A DNA stretch of 64,000 nt from Fervidicola ferrireducens (GTDB lineage: Bacteria > Bacillota > Thermosediminibacteria > Thermosediminibacterales > Thermosediminibacteraceae), in contig NZ_LOED01000001.1 of the NCBI RefSeq assembly GCF_001562425.1, forward strand, positions 62,001 through 126,000, written 5' to 3'. This document shows positions 18,386 through 25,525 of the stretch, one piece after another (the stretch's first letter is position 1; every line of letters begins with the position of its first letter). The notes under the pieces were generated by a model. That model had not been told where the DNA came from and did not search any database. It saw only the letters and a program-made list of their open reading frames with translations. A program made the position numbers and the translations under genes.

Positions 18386-19489
18386 GTGAAAAAAATTAAA
18401 CTGCTGGAAGTCGTCCGCGACGCCGAAGGAGGTATGAAGCGCCATGTGGAGTACCTTATTCGAGGCCTTGACAAAGACAAGTTCGACATCATTCTGTTAT
18501 TATCTGCAGAAAATTTAAAGTTGTGGAATCTTGAAAAGTCCGTTAAAGTTGCCAATACAAGGCTCGGCGACCGTCGAGCACTTCTTGCCATTTCCAAATC
18601 TTTTTTTGATATCGTAAAGATTCTCAAAAAGGAAAAGATCGATATAATTCACAGCCACGGTCTTTTAGCTGCAGCAATCGGCACTGCGGCTGCTCTCGTC
18701 GCAGGCACCCCAAGAATTGTCACCACACTCCACAATTTCCCGAAAAATAATTTTCAAAACCGGCTCGCAGGTTACTTTCTTAGATATAACCACAAAATAA
18801 TAACCGTTTCTCAAAAAATGGCACAAGAAGTGAGAGAGGTTTTCAGTATACCAGTAGAAAAATTAGCCGTCATCTACAACGGCATAGACCTAAAATCGCT
18901 GGGAAAATTCAATATATCCACTTTTAAGCGTGAAAATTCTTTTTCTTTCCTGAACATAGCCCGACTGATACCGGAAAAAGGCGTCGATGTGTTTCTGAAG
19001 GCAAGTGCCCTGCTGCTTGAGAAACTTTCTTCTGACAAAATTGATTTAAAATTTTATATTGCGGGGACTGGGCCCATGGAAAAAAAACTGAAGGACCTTG
19101 CCGATGAACTTAGTCTTTCGGGGAAAGTTTTTTTCCTGGGATTTTGTCCCGACGTATACAAGATAATCAGCGAATCGGATGCATTGGTGCTCTCTTCGCT
19201 CAGCGAAGGATTGAGCCTTTCCCTCCTGGAAGCAATGGCTATGGGAAAGCCTGTCATAGCCACCGACGTGGGGGGAAATCCAGAAATAGTAAAGAACGGA
19301 ATCTCAGGGATACTTGTACCGCCGGCTGACCCCAAAGCCCTTGCAGAAGCTATGGAATACATCATAAAAAACCCCGGTGCCGCCGAGAAAATGGCCATTA
19401 ATGCCCGCCATATGGTAATGGAACGTTTTTCCCATGAGCACATGGTAGACGCCTTGCAGAATCTTTTCAGTTCGTTAATTTTTTGTTGA
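18386..19489 (+). CDS. Glycosyltransferase family 4 (GT-B fold)
   Basis: 367 residues with the two Rossmann-like domains of GT4 enzymes. The N-terminal part has the acceptor loop EGGMKRHVEYLIRGL; the C-terminal half has IYNGIDL, ARLIPEKGVDVFL, the donor-binding IAGTGPME, and the E-x7-E motif in SEGLSLSLLEAMAMGKPVIATDVGGNPEIV-type sequence. It uses a nucleotide sugar and retains anomeric configuration. It follows the membrane protein gene by seven bases and is likely co-translated. Acceptor unknown. The nikR promoter overlaps its stop codon. Confidence 0.9.
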   Translation: MKKIKLLEVVRDAEGGMKRHVEYLIRGLDKDKFDIILLLSAENLKLWNLEKSVKVANTRLGDRRALLAISKSFFDIVKILKKEKIDIIHSHGLLAAAIGTAAALVAGTPRIVTTLHNFPKNNFQNRLAGYFLRYNHKIITVSQKMAQEVREVFSIPVEKLAVIYNGIDLKSLGKFNISTFKRENSFSFLNIARLIPEKGVDVFLKASALLLEKLSSDKIDLKFYIAGTGPMEKKLKDLADELSLSGKVFFLGFCPDVYKIISESDALVLSSLSEGLSLSLLEAMAMGKPVIATDVGGNPEIVKNGISGILVPPADPKALAEAMEYIIKNPGAAEKMAINARHMVMERFSHEHMVDALQNLFSSLIFC

Positions 19490-19546
19490 TCTTTTCTCCG
19501 GTTTATGTTATTATTTTAGTAGCACAAAAGTTAGAAAAAGTGACTA
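19486..19546 (+). promoter_or_regulatory. nikR promoter with NikR-like operator over the start site
   Basis: TTGATC (19486-19491), 17 bases, TATTAT (19509-19514). Just downstream, GTAGCAC-N14-GTGACTA (19519-19546) is an imperfect dyad with the same half-site spacing as the site at 20016-20043. It would cover the transcription start, fitting autorepression. The half-sites resemble the GTGTTAC-N13/14-GTAACAC type described for some NikR proteins. Confidence 0.65.
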
Positions 19547-19561
19547 TTATTGGAGGATATT

Positions 19562-19969
19562 ATGTCTGATACCACCAGGTTTGGAATATCTATGAGCCAG
19601 GATTTGTTGGAAAAATTCGACAGGTTGATACGAAAAAAAGGTTATACCAGCCGTTCGGAAGCTCTGAGGGATTTAGTGAGAAACGCTCTTATCGAAGATA
19701 TGTGGGAAAATGAGAGTGGAACCCTTGCCGGCACCATAACGATTATCTACGAGCATGACGCCCACGGGATTACTGATACTCTCACCCACATACAGCACGG
19801 TTTCCACCATTTAATTATATCCACAGTCCATGTGCATTTCGACGAAAAAAACTGCCTTGAAGTACTTATAGTAAGGGGCAAGGCGCAAGACATAAAAAAG
19901 CTCTATGAAAAGGTCTCTTCCCCAAAAGGCGTAAAACACTCGAGGTTGTCCGTTACCGCAATAATTTAA
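19562..19969 (+). CDS. nikR: Nickel-responsive regulator NikR
   Basis: Ribbon-helix-helix repressor fused to an ACT-like nickel-binding domain, 135 residues. The DNA-binding part is RFGISMSQDLLEKFD and SRSEALRDLVRNAL; the high-affinity nickel ligands are all present with the E. coli spacing: His79, His90, His92 (STVHVHF) and Cys98. ATG 19562 has GGAGG five bases upstream. It sits between the glycosyltransferase and an ECF-type transporter subunit and probably controls both itself and the latter. Confidence 0.95.
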   Translation: MSDTTRFGISMSQDLLEKFDRLIRKKGYTSRSEALRDLVRNALIEDMWENESGTLAGTITIIYEHDAHGITDTLTHIQHGFHHLIISTVHVHFDEKNCLEVLIVRGKAQDIKKLYEKVSSPKGVKHSRLSVTAII

Positions 19970-20005
19970 CCGACGGCAAATTTAAAATTTTTTTCACTAT
20001 ATTTT

Positions 20006-20043
20006 TTGGCATATAGTGTTACGATTTTATTATTTTGTGCTAC
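20006..20043 (+). promoter_or_regulatory. Promoter of the S-component gene overlapped by a NikR-like operator
   Basis: TTGGCA (20006-20011), 16 bases, TATTAT (20028-20033). The dyad GTGTTAC-N14-GTGCTAC (20016-20043) spans the spacer and -10 element, so binding should block polymerase. A separate CACTATAT/ATATAGTG inverted repeat (19995-20018) overlaps its left arm. Confidence 0.65.
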
Positions 20044-20064
20044 TATTCAAAGGGGGATGAATTT

Positions 20065-20610
20065 ATGCAAAGTAAAGTAAAAAATTTAGTAGCCGCAGGC
20101 CTTTTGGTTGCCGCGGGAATTCTGCTGCCAATCGCCTTTCACACACTCAAGCTGGGAGGGCCCGTATTTCTACCCATGCATATACCGGTGCTTCTAGGTG
20201 GTTTTATGCTTCCAAAAAATCTGGCAGCTTTGGTAGGCCTTTTGACTCCATTTTTGAGTTTCCTCATAACCTCGATGCCATCTCCACCCTTTGTCTTCGC
20301 CATGATGGCTGAACTTGCTACATACGGAATTGCAAGTTCATTCCTTTATCGCGACCTAGAATGGAGTATTTACCCGGCCCTTTTCGGAGCGATGGTTTCC
20401 GGAAGGATTACCTCTATAATCGCCACGTGGTTGATAACCGCCGGGATATTAGGAATGCCCTTCAGCCTGGCAAAAGTGATGACTACGCTGTTCATAACCG
20501 GCCTTCCCGGAATTTTAATTCAACTCATCCTCATTCCAGGATTGGTAAAGCTAGTGGAAGGACAAAGATGGTTACAAAAGCAAAGTATAGGAGACGCGAA
20601 AAGGAGGTAG
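20065..20610 (+). CDS. ECF-type transporter S component, substrate unassigned (candidate nickel-linked)
   Basis: 181 residues, mostly hydrophobic, with about six membrane helices and the FLPMHIPVLLGGFML segment common in energy-coupling-factor substrate-binding subunits. S components bind a vitamin or metal species and borrow a shared EcfAAT module, which is not in this window. The promoter carries a NikR-like operator, and nikR is next door, so a role in uptake of nickel or a nickel chelate is a reasonable inference. ATG 20065 follows GGGGG by eight bases. The ribosome site of the next gene lies within its last codons. Confidence 0.75.
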   Translation: MQSKVKNLVAAGLLVAAGILLPIAFHTLKLGGPVFLPMHIPVLLGGFMLPKNLAALVGLLTPFLSFLITSMPSPPFVFAMMAELATYGIASSFLYRDLEWSIYPALFGAMVSGRITSIIATWLITAGILGMPFSLAKVMTTLFITGLPGILIQLILIPGLVKLVEGQRWLQKQSIGDAKRR

Positions 20611-20616
20611 GACCTA

Positions 20617-21219
20617 TTGGAATCTCTGCGTCAATTTTTCAACGACATGGCCTCTATATGGGATGAGAAAGTATTTCATCCTTCTGAAAAGGTAAGGTTT
20701 ATATTAGAGCTTATGGAAATCTCCAAGGGATTTAAAATCCTTGATGTAGGCTGCGGCACCGGGGTGCTCATCCCGTATTTAATTGAAAAAACCGGGTCTT
20801 CTGGCGAAATTATCGGGATAGACATTGCTGAAAAAATGCTGGAAATAGCTCGGGCAAAATTCCCTGAAGATTCTTTCCCCAATGTAAAATTTGTACACGC
20901 AGATTTTATGGATTTTGAATATCAAGGTAAATTTGACACTATCATTTTTTACTCGGTATTTCCTCATATACAACACAAACAAAAATGCATAAAAAAAGCC
21001 GCCTCCTTATTAGCCGCAGGAGGCAAACTGACCATATGCCATTCGGAGAGCCGGGAAAAGATAAATTCCATCCACCGAATGACAGGTTTTCCTGTGTCCC
21101 ATGATCTGCTCCCGTCCGCTCAGGAAGTAGCCAATTTCATGAAGCAAGCTGGCCTTGAAATATTACATTCAATTGACAATGACGACTTATACGTAGTAAT
21201 CGGTTCGCTTTCGAATTAG
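20617..21219 (+). CDS. Class I SAM-dependent methyltransferase
   Basis: 200 residues with a Rossmann-fold SAM site: ILDVGCGTGVLIPYL (motif I), IGIDIAEKMLEIA (motif II) and FVHADFMDFEY. The substrate is unknown. The TTG start at 20617 has AAGGAGG nine bases upstream, and the gene lies six bases after the S-component gene, so it should be co-transcribed and fall under the same NikR-like control. A methyltransferase in a nickel-uptake unit might modify a metal-chelating compound, but nothing in the sequence proves it. Its last four bases overlap the convergent pyrophosphatase gene. Confidence 0.85.
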   Translation: MESLRQFFNDMASIWDEKVFHPSEKVRFILELMEISKGFKILDVGCGTGVLIPYLIEKTGSSGEIIGIDIAEKMLEIARAKFPEDSFPNVKFVHADFMDFEYQGKFDTIIFYSVFPHIQHKQKCIKKAASLLAAGGKLTICHSESREKINSIHRMTGFPVSHDLLPSAQEVANFMKQAGLEILHSIDNDDLYVVIGSLSN

Positions 21220-22847
21220 GATATGGAATTTATTGCCGATATAATTTTCGGAATAACCTGCTTTTTCCTGGAAACAACACCGGACAGTATAAAGCTGTTC
21301 CCTTCAACATCCACGCCGAAAGCCATTTTAATTAATTCCCTGTGATTACCTACAAATAGAAACTCGGAAACCTCATTTATTATATCCGTCAACATGAGGA
21401 GCAGGAAGTCGTATTCTTCTTCGCTTCGCATTTTTTCCATAAATTCTATCAGGCGATTTTTGAGGGGTTCCGGGCTATTATAAAAAATATTCACCTGACT
21501 TACACCGAACTTGTAGTCTCCTATTCTAAACTCTTTAAAATCAGTAAAAAATATCTCCTCTTCGGTTTTCCCTTCAAGGGATGTCCCAGCTTCAAACATG
21601 GTTTTCCCAAATTTCTCAATTTCTATGCCCGCTATTCCGGCAAGGAGTTTGGCCGCCCTTACATCCTCAGATGTGCAGGTGGGAGATTTGAACATAAGGG
21701 TATCGGACAGTATTGCGGCACACATCAGGCCCGCTATTTCTTTCGAGGGAACGATATTTCTTTTCTCGTAGCTGTCTAAGATTATAGTCGCGGTACAGCC
21801 CACAGGCCGGTTGATAAAAACTATGGGCTGTTCGGTCTCCGGACAACCTATCCGGTGGTGGTCGATGATTTCAAGGATATCCGCCTGTTCTATGCCTTCC
21901 GCCGACTGGGATTTTTCGTTGTGGTCTACCAGTATGACTTTTTTCCTGGAATAGTTCAATATGTGGTGTCTTGCCAGCATACCCACAGGCCTTTTTTGAC
22001 TGTCGAGAACCGGAAAATTTCTGTATTTGTATTTCAACATCGTTTCCTTAACATCATCGATGGTATCATCCAGCCTAAAGCTTACCACATCTTCGGTTTT
22101 CATTATATATCTTACCGGAATGCTTTGATTTATCAATTTCACCGTATCGAAAGTGTCGTAGGGCACCTTTATTACCATGGCATCATTTTCCCTTGCCGCC
22201 GCCAGCACATCATCCTCAACATCGTGCCCTCCGGTGACAATCAGCACTTTTATGCCGCTTTTGACAGCCATGAGCTGGACTTCTTTTCTGTTGCCCACAA
22301 TCAATAAATCGCCTTTTTTTATTCGTCTTCGAATATCATCCATTTGCATGGCGGCCACTATTATATTCCCGCTAAAAATCTCTTCTTTTTTCGATACGAG
22401 AACCTCACCGTTTAAGGTCTTTACAAAATTCATCACCGGCACTTCGTATTTTGAAAAACCCGAGGAAGACTCCAAATAGACCTTCGCGACATCCCCCAGC
22501 GTCGCAAGCCCGTGAAACTTTCCGTCATCATCGACGATATTTATCGTCCTGACATTCTTATTTATAATTTCCTTCCAGGCTTCAAACATAGAAGCATTTT
22601 TATTGATATTAACCGGTCCATCAAAATTTATATCGGATACCTGGGTGTAAACATTCTCCATCAAGGCGGGCACGGGTACACTAAAATATTCCAGCACGAA
22701 CTGGGTTTCCCTGTTAACGGACCCCAGCCTCACCGGCACGTAACTATCTTCTTTTTCAGTCAGGTTTTTAAATTCGCTGTATGCTATGGCGGAGCAAATC
22801 GAATCGGTATCGGGATTTCTGTGTCCGAAAACGTATACTTCTCCCAT
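21216..22847 (-). CDS. CBS-domain family II (manganese-dependent) inorganic pyrophosphatase
   Basis: 543 residues. The DHH catalytic domain is split: GHRNPDTDS (8-16) at the N-terminus, then an inserted regulatory block (CBS domain about 70-125, DRTGG domain about 130-240, second CBS about 245-310), then VDHNEKSQS and EIIDHHRIG and a C-terminal DHHA2 domain. All metal-binding Asp/His motifs are present. Homologues with this insert are regulated by adenine nucleotides. It hydrolyses pyrophosphate from biosynthesis. GGGGGG lies six bases before ATG 22847. It converges with the methyltransferase gene. Confidence 0.93.
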   Translation of the reverse strand: MGEVYVFGHRNPDTDSICSAIAYSEFKNLTEKEDSYVPVRLGSVNRETQFVLEYFSVPVPALMENVYTQVSDINFDGPVNINKNASMFEAWKEIINKNVRTINIVDDDGKFHGLATLGDVAKVYLESSSGFSKYEVPVMNFVKTLNGEVLVSKKEEIFSGNIIVAAMQMDDIRRRIKKGDLLIVGNRKEVQLMAVKSGIKVLIVTGGHDVEDDVLAAARENDAMVIKVPYDTFDTVKLINQSIPVRYIMKTEDVVSFRLDDTIDDVKETMLKYKYRNFPVLDSQKRPVGMLARHHILNYSRKKVILVDHNEKSQSAEGIEQADILEIIDHHRIGCPETEQPIVFINRPVGCTATIILDSYEKRNIVPSKEIAGLMCAAILSDTLMFKSPTCTSEDVRAAKLLAGIAGIEIEKFGKTMFEAGTSLEGKTEEEIFFTDFKEFRIGDYKFGVSQVNIFYNSPEPLKNRLIEFMEKMRSEEEYDFLLLMLTDIINEVSEFLFVGNHRELIKMAFGVDVEGNSFILSGVVSRKKQVIPKIISAINSIS

Positions 22848-22866
22848 TGATTACCCCCCAACAAAA

Positions 22867-22887
22867 AAGCGTTCATTACGAACGCTT
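22867..22887 (-). terminator. Intrinsic terminator after the oadG-like gene
   Basis: AAGCGTTC/GAACGCTT stem with a five-base loop and a TTTT-rich tail on the minus strand. The stem begins within the stop codon of the small upstream gene. Confidence 0.75.
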
Positions 22888-23009
22888 CACTTTTCTTCAG
22901 GAAAGATTCTCACCATGAGTTTTATTATAATATAAAAAAGCGATATCGCCAAGAATATTCCCGTCATGCCCTGAACCATGATTTTTATTGCCTCAAAAAA
23001 TACATCCAC
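22887..23009 (-). CDS. OadG-like small membrane subunit (40 residues)
   Basis: A 40-residue peptide with one membrane helix (GIFLAISLFYIIIKLMV) and a short charged tail (RIFPEEK), the form of minimal OadG-related subunits that accompany OadB-type sodium pumps. The GTG start has AGGAG about nine bases upstream, and it lies 18 bases after the oadB stop. It likely holds the pump complex together. The assignment rests on size, topology and position. Confidence 0.7.
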   Translation of the reverse strand: MDVFFEAIKIMVQGMTGIFLAISLFYIIIKLMVRIFPEEK

Positions 23010-23027
23010 CCCTTTTCACTCCTTCCT

Positions 23028-24131
23028 CTATTTTACCAGCGTGAGTATTAGACCCCCGGCTATGATCGAACCTATCTGTCCCGCCACGTTAGCCCCGACC
23101 GCTTGCATAAGCACAAAATTAGAAGGGTCTTCCTGCTGGGCTATTTTCTGAATTACCCTTGCCGACATGGGAAAGGCGGATATGCCGGCCGCTCCGACCA
23201 TAGGATTGATTTTATCTTTCAGGAAAAGATTAAGGATTTTTGCGAAAATAACACCACCTGCAGTGTCAAAAATAAATGCCACAAGACCCATTGCAATTAT
23301 CAATAACGTCGAAGGGTTTAAGAACTGTTCTGCGGTCATCGTAGAACCGATAGTAATTCCCAAAAGCAGCGTAACGAGGTTGGCAAGTTCATTCTGTGCC
23401 GCTTTGGAAAGCCTGTCCAGAACGCCCGAAACCCTTATTAAATTGCCGAACATCAGTGAACCGACTAGCGCCACGCTGATAGGAGCGAGTATTCCTGTAA
23501 TTATGGTTATTACTATAGGGAAAAGGATTTGTACGGTTTTCGAAATCTTAACGTTGAATTCTGGCCTCATGTGAATTCTTCTTTCGGCAGGCGTCGTAAG
23601 CAGTTTGATAACCGGCGGCTGAATAATGGGGACCAGCGACATGTAAGAATAAGCTGCAACGGAAATAGGAGCCAGCAAGTGTCTTGCAAATTTAGTCGCA
23701 ACGTAAATGGAAGTCGGCCCGTCCGCCGCCCCGATTATTCCAATGGAAGCAGCTTCCTTCAGGTCGAAACCGAATAGCGCCGCCATGGCCATGGTAAAAA
23801 ATATCCCGAACTGAGCCGCGGCACCGAAGAAAAGCATGAAAGGTTGCTGCAAAAGGGGAGTAAAATCGATCATAGCCCCCACGGCGATGAATATCAAGAT
23901 AGGGAAGAGCTCAGTGAGAATACCGCTTTTAAAAAGCAGTGTCAAAAAGCCTTCTTCTCCTATTGCCGATGAAAAAGGTATATTTGCAAGTATCGCGCCA
24001 AAACCGATGGGTAAAAGAAGCATTGGTTCGTATTCTTTTTTAATCGCAAGATAGATAAGTATGCCGCCGATTATAAACATGACTATTTGAGAAAAACTCA
24101 AAGCTTTAAGACCATAGAACAATTGATCCAT
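23028..24131 (-). CDS. oadB: Sodium-translocating decarboxylase beta subunit (OadB/GcdB/MmdB)
   Basis: 367-residue polytopic membrane protein coupling decarboxylation of a biotin-bound carboxyl group to Na+ export. The family signature GIIGAADGPTSIYVA, holding the Na+/proton-binding aspartate, is at about 130-145, and the C-terminal NPMVGAAGISAFPMSARVIQ and GANVAGQIGS are typical. ATG 24131 has GGGAGG seven bases upstream. Only a tiny gamma-like partner is adjacent; the carboxyltransferase and biotin carrier must lie elsewhere, so whether the substrate is oxaloacetate, methylmalonyl-CoA or glutaconyl-CoA is open. Confidence 0.92.
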   Translation of the reverse strand: MDQLFYGLKALSFSQIVMFIIGGILIYLAIKKEYEPMLLLPIGFGAILANIPFSSAIGEEGFLTLLFKSGILTELFPILIFIAVGAMIDFTPLLQQPFMLFFGAAAQFGIFFTMAMAALFGFDLKEAASIGIIGAADGPTSIYVATKFARHLLAPISVAAYSYMSLVPIIQPPVIKLLTTPAERRIHMRPEFNVKISKTVQILFPIVITIITGILAPISVALVGSLMFGNLIRVSGVLDRLSKAAQNELANLVTLLLGITIGSTMTAEQFLNPSTLLIIAMGLVAFIFDTAGGVIFAKILNLFLKDKINPMVGAAGISAFPMSARVIQKIAQQEDPSNFVLMQAVGANVAGQIGSIIAGGLILTLVK

Positions 24132-24205
24132 TTGTTGTCCTCCCATCTTAGAATTTCTTCATGTAAAGACAAAAGGAGCCTCCATTATAATTGCATCCGG
24201 TGTAC

Positions 24206-24258
24206 ATTGTACAACCTGAATTTTCTCAAAGCAAATTCAAATTAAAATGATTGTACAA
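24206..24258. promoter_or_regulatory. Repeated ATTGTACAA motif upstream of oadB
   Basis: ATTGTACAA occurs at 24206-24214 and 24250-24258, 44 bases apart (about four helical turns). The first copy sits in a larger dyad, TGTACATTGTACA. Spacing and symmetry suggest an operator pair for an unknown regulator of oadB. Confidence 0.4.
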
Positions 24259-24309
24259 ACTGTTCCCCTATTTTTCTCCAAATTTCGTCAGCAAACACGG
24301 ATAAGCAAA

Positions 24310-24334
24310 CGAAAAACCGGCTTTAATTGCCGGT
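24310..24334 (-). terminator. Intrinsic terminator after the CtpA gene
   Basis: ACCGGC/GCCGGT stem with a seven-base loop, followed on the minus strand by TTTTTCG. Confidence 0.75.
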
Positions 24335-24337
24335 CTT

Positions 24338-25498
24338 TCATGCAGCATTATCCATCTTCCTGCTCATGAGCTTCCTTAAGATTTCCAAAGCCCTTTCAAG
24401 CTGCAAATCATGCTGTCCTCCGCCAACGCCCATTGCCTGCTTTACTTCTATGTCGGGGGATATGCCGCTTTTATTTATATCGACCCCCCCGGGAGTAACA
24501 TACCTTCCTACTGTTATCTTTATGCCGCCAAAGGGGCCCAGGTCGACAATTTGCTGGACGGTGGCCTTGCCGAAAGTCTTCTCACCTATTAGTATCCCCG
24601 ATTTTCTGTCCTTTATGGCCCCGGCCACTATTTCAGAAGCGCTGGCCGAACCGCCATTGACAAGTACCACCAGCTTAAAAGGCAAAGGCCCCGATTCGGA
24701 ATTGTATACTATGGTTCTGCCGTTTTTAAAAACCACCTTTACAATCGGCCCTTTGGGAACAAAATATTCTGCTACTTTCACGGCCTGCTGAAGGATTCCG
24801 CCTGGATTATTTCTTAAATCAAGAATGATTCCTCGCACATTGTTTTTTTCAAAAAAATCCAGGGCCTTTTTTACGTTTACCGCTGTATTCTCGTTAAACT
24901 CGCTAATCTTTATGTATCCTATGTCCTTTTCCAAAATACTGAAAACTACGGGATTTATCGTAATTATTTCCCGGGTCATAACAAATTTCAATATTTTACC
25001 TTCTCTTTGAACGCCTACGCTCACTTTAGTCCCCACAGCACCTCTCAAGAGAGATGCTATTTCCGAAGTGCTTAAGTTTTTCACGTCCTTTCCATCAATC
25101 TCCACTATCCTATCCCCAGGCATCATACCGGCTCTAGCAGCGGGAGAATCATCAATTACCGAAACTACAGTGGCAAAATTATCTCTGGATGTTATGACTA
25201 TCCCTATGCCGCCGAAACTCCCCTTAGCTTCCGTCTGAAACTCTTTTAATTCTTCCGGAGTTAAATATTCGGAATACGGATCACCCAGCGATTCCACCAT
25301 CCCCCGAATGGCCCCCTGGATTAATTTCACATTGTCCACTTCGCCGGCGAAATTGTCGTTGATGAAGTCAACAATGCTCATTATAAGTTCTGCCTCGGCA
25401 GAGCTTTCCTGTCCAGCAGCTTTAGCCGTCAGCACAGGCAAAGAAGTAAGTAAAATAACCAAAACGAGTAAAAATGCTCTGCATCTTTTTTTATTCAT
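24338..25498 (-). CDS. S41 family C-terminal processing peptidase (CtpA-like)
   Basis: Exported serine protease, 386 residues. A signal peptide covers about 1-28 (LLVLVILLTSLPVLTAKA). A PDZ domain lies at about 85-165 (GSFGGIGIVI, GMMPGDRIVEIDG), then the S41 core with the catalytic Ser in NGGSASASEIVAGA and the general-base Lys in GEKTFGKATVQ. The tail is short and lacks an extra peptidoglycan-binding domain. ATG 25498 follows GGAGGAAGG; an ATG 18 bases upstream lacks spacing. It is 28 bases after the UbiB-like gene. Targets are unknown. Confidence 0.93.
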   Translation of the reverse strand: MNKKRCRAFLLVLVILLTSLPVLTAKAAGQESSAEAELIMSIVDFINDNFAGEVDNVKLIQGAIRGMVESLGDPYSEYLTPEELKEFQTEAKGSFGGIGIVITSRDNFATVVSVIDDSPAARAGMMPGDRIVEIDGKDVKNLSTSEIASLLRGAVGTKVSVGVQREGKILKFVMTREIITINPVVFSILEKDIGYIKISEFNENTAVNVKKALDFFEKNNVRGIILDLRNNPGGILQQAVKVAEYFVPKGPIVKVVFKNGRTIVYNSESGPLPFKLVVLVNGGSASASEIVAGAIKDRKSGILIGEKTFGKATVQQIVDLGPFGGIKITVGRYVTPGGVDINKSGISPDIEVKQAMGVGGGQHDLQLERALEILRKLMSRKMDNAA

Positions 25499-25525
25499 AC
25501 TTCCTTCCTCCATCATACAATTTTC

